Shown here piece after piece: positions 56,105 to 64,000 of a stretch of DNA of 64,000 nt. Location: positions 47,652,194-47,716,193 of the forward strand of contig CP136069.1 of the NCBI GenBank assembly GCA_032622095.1, written 5' to 3'. A model generated the notes under the pieces. It was not told where the DNA came from and ran no database searches. It saw only the letters and a program-made list of their open reading frames with translations. This DNA comes from Siphonodentalium dalli. Taxonomy: Eukaryota > Mollusca > Scaphopoda > Gadilida > Siphonodentaliidae. Positions within the stretch are counted from its first letter, which is position 1. Every line of letters begins with the position of its first letter. The position numbers and the translations under genes were made by a program.

Positions 56105-58270
56105 TCTTCAGAATATTTTTGAAGGCTATGACCAAATATTTTGGAAAGCTATTAAATCTAAGTGTCCTACATATATGCATCTCCAGGTTCGGAAATGAAT
56201 TTTGAAGGTAAAATTTGCAGAGATCCATTGGATACAGCTCAAGGTTGGCAACATTACTTTACTTCGCTCTACAAACGCACCCCGAACTTTGAACAGTATA
56301 TTCACTCACAGGTTAACATTCTACTCAACAGTAACCACCCTGATTGCGAGGAAACCTGTCTGACGTGTCTAGTCCCCATGGCAGAATTAGCCGAGGCTCT
56401 TAAACAAGGCTGCTGGAATTGACAGAGTTGTAAATGAACATATCCTGAACTCTCCGCTGGAATTTCTTAATGTGTTGTGCACACTATACTCGCTAATGTT
56501 AAAACATACCCACATCCCTCCCGATATGAAGAGGGGGATTATCGTACCAATATTCAAAGGTGACCCAAAGCCAGTACATGCCCCGGACAGTTATCGCGCA
56601 AACACGCTTCTGCCAGACCTTTACAAACTTTTCGAGATCGTTATCCTCGATATATAGACTCCGATGTAGCAATATACTCAAGAACTTCCCAACCTCTATG
56701 CAGAACGGATTTCAGAGGGGAGTCGGTTGCTCAATAACCACATTCGAGCTGCAAGAAGCATGTGCGTATATAAAATGCAGCGGGTCTCGGGTATATGCAG
56801 CGTTCCTTGATTCAAAGAAAGCGTTTGATCGCGTATGGCATGACGGGCTCATCTATAAATTGTCTCAAAAAGGTGTAACGGGTGCTATGCTCAGAGTCAT
56901 TTCAAACATGTACTCAGATGTACAGAGCCATGTTCTATGTAATGGTTGAGCAAGGAACAAGGCAATGAGGGTGATGTCGCCCTTCTTGTATCTTGTCTTT
57001 ATTGATGAACTTGTGGCATCCCTGTCAGATTCGCGTGATGGTGTTCACATTAGCTCTGTTTCGTGTTCGTCCTCTACGACGGCTGATGACATAACTATTC
57101 TCTCATACACAGACGGAGGTCTCCGTAGACTCCTCAACATATGTCACCTATATAGTTTAAAGTGGGGCTTCGAGTTATCACACGAGAAAAGCAAAGTTGT
57201 TGTATTTGGCACCTCCCAAAACCGGCGTCACACTGAGGATAGACCATGGGAGCTCGGACCCAGACATATCGCCAACGTAGAAGACGTCTCTCATCTGGGT
57301 ATTATTCAAAGCTCGACTGTCAACAGAACCCAACAGTTGAGAAGGCTACTGATATGCTACGCAAAGTCTTCTTCTCAGCTTGTCGCTCACCAGTTACAAT
57401 CGAGTTCTCTCCTTTAACCAACCTAAAGATTCTTAAGCATATCGTTATTCCCAAAGCTCTTTATGGTTGTGAATCATGGTGGGGTTTGTCATATACGCAG
57501 TATACCACGATAAAATGCGCTTACCGCATGTGTGTTAAGAATTTACAGCGCATTCCGAAACGCAGTAATACAATATTATCCCTATCACTACTCGGACTTT
57601 TCCCTATTGAGTACGAAATTCAGCGGAGAAAATTATTGTTTCTTGGAACACTGGTTAACTTACCACGGAATCACAGAGCAGCTCTCGATGTATTCCTATT
57701 CAATTATCATGGTAATAGAATATACGGTCGCCCGATGACAGGATTTCTAAAAGATATCTCTGATACTCTCCATAAATTCAACTTATACCATTATCTTCCA
57801 TCTTTTACGGAAACGGGTTTCTTCCCCATCCAGTCCACTTGGGGAAAATTTGTCAGAGATTGTCTCTCTGCTCGCTACTCACGCGAAGTGAGTCAGAGTG
57901 ATCAGAGAGACGATTCTCTATCATTTCTATTGAAGGTAAAACCCGACAATCAGTCACTGTGGAAACTTTGGCAGCTCTCTCTCTCGAACCTGGGTTTTCC
58001 AATCTGTATCAAGATGGCCAATATTTTAACCAAAACCACGTAAGACAATGACGCTCAATGCAGTCGCTGCAACCAAATATTCAAATCTCTTGTTTCATAC
58101 ATGTAGATAACTAGAGTGTACATCTGAGTTTGCACAGATGGTACGGAACACATTTTGGTATTCACTGATTGACATATTTGGAATTGAAACTTTTACCTTT
58201 CTTGACAACATGAATAGCAATACATTCCTTGCGTACTGCCTAGGCGGGTGTATCCCAATGCAAATTTAAC
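56105..58270 (+). pseudogene. non-LTR retrotransposon reverse transcriptase, 5'-truncated and broken
   Basis: The pieces in order are YDQIFWKAIKSK (linker before RT, 56118 on), KAAGIDRVVNEHI, MKRGIIVPIFKGD, NGFQRGVGCSITT, FLDSKKAFDRVWHDGL (RT motif A), TADDITILSY (motif C, with Thr replacing the usual Tyr or Phe before ADD), and a C-terminal region with QCSRCNQIF followed by FWYSLIDIFGIETF. Breaks: a frameshift near 56410, a frameshift near 56620-56650, a TGA at 56947 and a frameshift near 57300. No endonuclease domain precedes it, as in a 5'-truncated LINE copy. The clade is not assigned. Confidence 0.88.
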
Positions 58271-58670
58271 TGATGTGTGATGAATATCGTCTTTTCAAGC
58301 GATGTGTGAGGTTTATTTTCATCCTATGTTCTGACTAAGTTTTATGATGAAAATATCATATCGGATACTTCATTAACGTATATATAATATCGGAAGAAAC
58401 CCGCTTAGCATATTGCCTTTGTGGATGCATCGGTGCAGAAGTTCACCTCATCTCCTATATATATGTCTTAAACATCTTGTCTTGCAGTATATTATTCCCA
58501 CAATTTATTTATAGTGCTTCATGAACTATTCTTCTGTCTTCGGTATGATGACTGGAAAGTCATCAGTTCTCCTGTTATTTTGATTATCACTTAAAGAATT
58601 AGATAGGCCTTTCCGCACTTTGGTGGACGAGCTTATCTAAGTTAATAAACAACGGTTACGTAGCGTTTTT

Positions 58671-59907
58671 CCGAAGACCCATAACTCCGAAGGTCCGATT
58701 CTCCGAAGGTCAGATTCTCCGACGCCCCGATTCTCCGAAAGCCCATAACTCCGAAGTCCCGATTCTCCGAAATCCCATAACTCCGAAGACCCATAACTCC
58801 GAAAGCCCATAACTCCGAAGGCCTATAACTCCGAACGCCCATAACTCCGAAGGTCTATAACTCCGAAGGGCCGATTCTCCGAAGGTCCGATTCTCCGAAG
58901 GTCCGATTCTCCGAAGATCATGTTTTATCGCTTATTAAATAGTGTACAGTCCAGTGGCGGGGTCAATGAGGCCCTAGGGAAGACCGCCCCCAAAAAACAT
59001 GTCAAATGTCATGTAAACGTCAGGAAATCCCTCCTAGGCATTCAAATATTCACAGTGTTCCTGCCCAGGGGAGCCCCCGGACCAATGATTGAGGGTGACC
59101 CCTGCCATGTATGCGCTCCCCAAATCAGGCCTTCGTGATATGCTTTCGGCATATCATATGCATGATATATCCCCCACATATCCCCCACATATGCTAATTA
59201 ATGTGCACCCCTAAATGGGAACCCTGGCTCCGCCACTGGTGTGCACCGTGTATATTATAACGAAACGCTGCAAGAATGTCAGAGTAGCCTAACATGCACA
59301 GGGGCGACAAGTTCTTCCCCGTTCACCCTGTACATTTTACTCTGGCATCTCATGGGCCAACATAACGTTATATTATCTGGTGTATAGTCAGTGGCGGGCC
59401 AGGATTCCCATTTAGGTGGGGCCAGTAGGAAAAGTTTGAATATTTTGATGCCTCATGAACGATTTCCGGGCGTTTACATGACATTGGACATGTTTTGGTA
59501 GGGGCCCATATTGTCTGAAATAGCAAGTAGAGGTTTAATGGGGGCAGTAGGAATTTTGGAACCCCTTGGCTTCGCCACTGGACTGTACACTATTTAGATA
59601 ACGATAATACCCCGATAAAACAAAATCTTCGGAGAATCGGACCTTCGGAGAATCGGACCTTCGGAGTTATGGGCCGTCGGAGAATCGGCCCTTCGGAGTT
59701 ATAGGTCTTCGGAGTTATAGGTCTTCGGAGAATCGGCCCTTCGGAGTTATGGGCTTTCGGAGAATCGGATCTTCGGAGTTATGGGCCGTCAGAGAATCGG
59801 GTCTTCGGAGTTGTGGGCCGTCGGAGAATCGGGTCTTCGGAGTTGTGGGCCGTCGGAGAATCGGGTCTTCGGAGTTGTGGGCCTTCGTAGTAATAGGTCT
59901 TCGAAAA
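58671..59907. mobile_element. element with inverted arrays of a two-form 16-bp unit
   Basis: The left array (58681-58920) has 15 units of 16 bp and the right array (59629-59900) has about 17 in inverse orientation. Each unit is either GATTCTCCGA plus six bases or ATAACTCCGA plus six bases. Inside lie a second inverted pair (AGTGTACAGTCCAGTGGCG near 58942 and CGCCACTGGACTGTACAC near 59572) and a third weaker pair (GTGGCGG/CCGCCAC). The core has no clear ORF. It looks like a non-autonomous DNA element with unusually ordered subterminal repeats. Confidence 0.8.
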
Positions 59908-60043
59908 CCGGTCTGACACCATAAACAACTACCTTCAAATGAGCCTTCTCAAGTTAAATTATATTGCATGTGTATATATGTCTTCAGTTAACTTTTGTAT
60001 ATGTATATATTGTACCCTAATGGTCTCCATATTTGGAGGAATA

Positions 60044-60045
<2 letters not shown>

Positions 60046-60105
<60 letters not shown>

Positions 60106-60245
60106 TAGTTTGATAAATCAACATGACGACTTTTTCTATCAAAAAACGTCTTTAATTCAGGAATTAAAGACGTTTTTTGATAGAAAAAGTCGTCATGTTG
60201 ATTTATCAAACTATTCATATATATTTCTGTACACATACTATTATC

Positions 60246-60302
<57 letters not shown>
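60046..60302. repeat. perfect palindrome inside an AT microsatellite
   Basis: Arms 60095-60158 and 60161-60224 are perfectly complementary (64 bp) around AG at 60159-60160. Tracts of (AT)n lie on both outer sides. It is expected to extrude as a cruciform. Confidence 0.92.
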
Positions 60303-60306
<4 letters not shown>

Positions 60307-60346
60307 CCCTTCTCTCTATCTCCCCTTCTCTCTATCTCTATCTCTC

Positions 60347-60379
<33 letters not shown>

Positions 60380-60381
60380 AT
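60303..60381. repeat. CT-rich microsatellite
   Basis: TCTCTC with interspersed TATCTC directly follows the second AT tract. Reading frames across this stretch are low complexity. Confidence 0.95.
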
Positions 60382-61477
60382 TTGATTATGTAATTACAGT
60401 GTCACGGTAATGTTTATATGAAATTAGTTTTAACATAACATGCGAAATATTGTTTACTGGCGAGTAAGTTGTTAATAATGAAAATACAAACAACGTCAAT
60501 TTATTGTTTAATGAACTCGCCGATGTTATGTTATTCCGCATGAACCCACTTCCTTTGAGGTGGAACCGACTTGGAGGAGATTACATGTCAACATTGTGGC
60601 TATGGAAATTTTTTCAGAAAATTATAATCTTCTAATAATCGAATTTGAAACAATAAACAAATGAGTATAGTAGATCACACTATATTAGTATTCTGTGTTT
60701 AGTTTTAATTTTCTTGAGTTTTTTCAACAATTTGATTTCATTTATTTTTTACTAGCATACCCAAAACTACACAATAATTATTCAATTGGAAACAATGCAC
60801 AGAGAAGACATATTACACCCCATAAATTAAGATGCAAATGCATCAAATTGCAATCGGACAAATTCACAACAGATAGCATAATTATATATTTCGAAAAAAA
60901 TCGTGTATGCGACAACGACGAGGAGAATGCATTGACTATAGTTTGAGTGCCCCATATATACCGCATGCATGACGATTCGTTTCTGAGTAATATATTTGCC
61001 ATCCAATACAATCTCGACTAAAATCATATACCATTCCTTTATCCAAACTCAGTGATCACGTACATGAGTTCGTGTCCCAGCGTGGGATGTTTACAGATTG
61101 TACCACGGCAAATTTCAAACTTGGTTTTCCGTATAAATAGTCTTGGCGCGGAAGAACCCCGTGACGTATATATCCGCGGGAACATTGTTGCGTGGTGTGC
61201 GGTAGCATGTATTTTATTTGCGCTACAGTGTTGCAGCTGATCAAATCTGTTTGATTTAATTCAGTTTTGCAGCCAATCACGTAACGCCATTTCAGCTTTG
61301 GGTTTTCTCGGAATTTGAAAATACTCCTCGCCCGAGAACATAAAAAAACATATTTTAATTCTTGATAGAAAAAGCGTATCATGTTACTGAATATAGTCAA
61401 CAGTTTGAAGAACGTAATAGACTTAGATTAACCCGATCGAGGTTTTATATAATAAACTACACTTTTTGTTGTGAAAT

Positions 61478-61717
61478 ATGAACATCTTTCTGTCAATATT
61501 TTGTTATTGTGTTTATTACCACTTTAGCTCCACGATGGACGACAATATACACGTACGACACCGTTATACTGTATACATATCAGACACAGAAAATCCTTCT
61601 AAAATGAAGACAGTTACTGATATCTCCGGAAATCCATCATTTCAAATAACTCCCGATAAAGCTGTGGTTCGTAGTAATACAGGAACTACCGATATTTTAA
61701 CACCGCCTGTTAGTTAA
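61478..61717 (+). CDS. small unrecognised ORF (79 aa)
   Basis: The frame begins MNIFLSIFCYCVYYHFSS, which could be a signal peptide. A polar, ordinary-looking segment follows (HVRHRYTVYISDTENPSK ... NTGTTDILTPPVS). A TATATAA string lies about 30 bp before the ATG. No family is recognised. It could be an exon or chance. Confidence 0.25.
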   Translation: MNIFLSIFCYCVYYHFSSTMDDNIHVRHRYTVYISDTENPSKMKTVTDISGNPSFQITPDKAVVRSNTGTTDILTPPVS

Positions 61718-61719
61718 AC

Positions 61720-64000
61720 GAGCACCATACTCGTGTTCAATGCCACGATAACACTATAAACAACTGCATGTCCGCCAAAACGAAGATTTCGAAATAAGCG
61801 GAAGATATCTCGCGAATGGCCATCTTTCGATGCTGACTAACGTGCGCTGTTCTGCTCTACATGCTACTGCGAATGTTACCCATGCATGTTCGTATCTGCA
61901 TGGTTGTGGTCTCTTTAAAGGTACGGTTGGCCTTGGCGGTGGGTATCCTGTGAAAATATTTCCACCCGTCAAAAGCCGCCACAAACAGAAAGAACATCAA
62001 AATTTAGACAGACTTTGTCGGTAAACAAATAAGAAATATCGCATAAACAGTATGTTATTGTCAAATGTTTGACCATTGTTATGTAAACAAAAGCATAACA
62101 AGTTACTTTTCTGGTGTTTGTTTATATTATGATGGTAAACATAAAGAGCGTTCTTTGTTGGTGAATTCCTGATATGGAACTAATAAAGAGCGTTTATGCC
62201 ATTTGTGTGTGTTTAGCCAGTAGCATTGTGCTGTCTTCTGTAACACAATCGGGCTCTTGCTTAGGTAAAATATAGTAGGTATTTATGATAACATGCTGTT
62301 TACGTGATGGTCATGCTATATATGAACGAAACTGTATGCGTTTTAATGTTTTTCTGTTTACGGTGATTAGAACAAATATGAATATTTTCGACAACTAAGG
62401 CATCATGTGCCTTTAAGAAAGATGCTAAACATGTACATGTACATAGAGAAACACGAGCTAACCAAATGTAGGTGTACCGATGTTGAATTTTAATTTAAAT
62501 ATCATTATTATTATTATTATTGCGCACAATTGTATCCGCTACGTCACCCAATTTGCCCGAAGTTTGCGGTACGAAAATATTTGATATTGGACAAAGTATT
62601 ATTGTTACTACATACAATCACATAGAATGGGAAGTAAACATATGAATTGAATGTCATATATTATAGTTATTATTTTCTACAACTGTATGCGGGCTTCGCA
62701 ATATAACGTAAACTAATATATACATGTATATACATATATTTATTCCAAGTCCAATATATGAGATCATTTTATCAACGTCCATTGCACGTCAACATTGTGT
62801 TGCCTGTCGCCTCTTGCGTCGTTTCGGTGATTCGCAACAATGTTGCGCAACAAATTATTGTATTGCAGACAACAAAAATATGCCTTCGCACGCGATGCAA
62901 CACATTTGTTGCCGTCGTGTGCGGCGGACTTGTGAAAGTGCTGCACTCTATGACGATGGGTCTCGCCGTGATATGGTCTATAGCGACTGAAAGGACGATA
63001 AACCCTAACGAAACACACATACAGTATTCCTGTCGATGTTGTGATTTACATGGTCGCATGTCTTGTTTGATAGCGCGATCTCCTCTAAAGACTTTATGAA
63101 ATGTGATGATCGATAAACTATGAAAAATATAAAACTGAAAGTTAGAGTTATCACTCTTGCCACGTTTTCTCCACACTGGACGCAGGACACCCAAATAAGC
63201 CAGGACCGTATCTACCAAAACATCGGATCGTGTCTACAAGAACCCAGGATACAAATGTTATATATGTTGTTATATATACAAAACGACACGAGTGTGACAT
63301 TGGACATCTTTCGCGTTTTGAACGACAACAGATAATTATTACGAATAGGAATACCTCACTAGAATTTGTGTTCTTTCTGTTCGTTGCGTTTTTCGATATT
63401 CTTTGTTACTATTAGGGTTCTGGATTTTCAACAAAACTCACACATACATGATATAGTAATAAGTTCTCGGTCGTTTCTCAGATACTCAATGTGGGGGATG
63501 AATCTGAGATTATGTCCTTAAAGACATAGTATGTACTTGTTCGGGTGTGTGAAACTGATAAGTTAGCATTCAGGCGCTATGTCAACTGGAGGAATGTAGC
63601 ATATTAGTAACATCACCGACAATTTCAAGCAAATCGACCGTACCACTCCATTGAAATCATCGTTTGAACTATCCCTCAATTGTAAATATTTACTTATCGA
63701 TTCGGGACGCAACTGTCTGCGATAAACTAACGAAAACTTGTTCACCTTCGAGAATAACTGCCATTAATTAATGTATAAGAATGATGATGTGCGTTGCCAA
63801 TTTGGATATAATAATTGTAAAAATAACTACATTCAGCAAGATTATTCTCCTTTTCTATTTAATCACCCTACAGCAGTGTTTCACATTACTTTAAATTAAT
63901 TGTGATCGCCATCAGTCTGTCCTTAATTTTGATCTATTAGTGGCAATCAAATCATTTGTCGTCGTAAAACACGATATGCTTGCGAAACACAAAGCGATAA
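61720..64000. other. no gene recognised
   Basis: It includes an ATT trinucleotide run near 62505-62520 and overlapping ORFs on both strands at 62724-63218. The latter are rich in GTTGC/GCAAC words and are more like repeat DNA than genes. Confidence 0.35.

Noticed and set aside
59939-60410. ORFs with IYIYIY and SLSLSL runs
   Set aside because: These are translations of the AT and CT microsatellites and of the palindrome.
62724-63218. Overlapping ORFs of 84-148 codons on both strands
   Set aside because: Both strands are open over the same DNA, which is rich in GTTGC/GCAAC words. No motif or splice signals choose one.

Overview
The window is eukaryotic, almost certainly metazoan, nuclear DNA. 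It is AT-rich, its genes are split by kilobase introns with GT-AG borders, and it is dense in miniature inverted-repeat elements, microsatellites and decayed retroelements. The gene content (a copper-dependent DBH-family monooxygenase) and the repeat style suggest a marine invertebrate, perhaps a lophotrochozoan such as a mollusc. The taxon is inference and cannot be fixed from the sequence alone.

One real gene dominates. A dopamine-beta-hydroxylase-like monooxygenase (DBH/MOXD family) runs on the minus strand from its start codon at 55014 down to at least 4313. I located twelve coding exons by translating between GT-AG sites. Every exon junction keeps the reading frame, including two split codons (exons 6/7 and 10/11). 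In order the exons encode a signal peptide, a DOMON domain, the N-terminal copper domain (His-His and His ligands) and the C-terminal copper domain (His-x-His and Met ligands). At least 559 residues are accounted for. The last, C-terminal exon was not found and may lie below 4313 or outside the window.

The introns are full of mobile and repetitive DNA. Intron 9 (18 kb) holds a 3.7-kb satellite of about 47-bp monomers organised into a 706-bp higher-order repeat, a hAT-type miniature element with an 8-bp target duplication, and a 2.1-kb foldback element. Intron 7 (8.6 kb) holds a pogo/mariner-like miniature element next to a nested double hairpin, a decayed SGNH-hydrolase-like reading frame, a second hAT-type copy, and an acidic repeat-containing ORF whose internal repeats differ mostly at synonymous sites. 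Introns 1 to 3 contain several foldback families. Three foldback elements (next to exons 1, 3 and 10) end within 30 bp of a 5' splice site, and the one beside exon 3 carries its own consensus splice donor.

Upstream of the gene (above 55014) lie a candidate TATA box flanked by direct repeats, a 5'-truncated and frameshifted non-LTR retrotransposon (about 56.1-58.3 kb), a 1.2-kb element ending in inverted arrays of a 16-bp unit that occurs in two forms (58.67-59.9 kb), and a perfect palindrome with 64-bp arms inside an AT microsatellite (60.1-60.2 kb). The last 3.5 kb contains no gene that I recognise.
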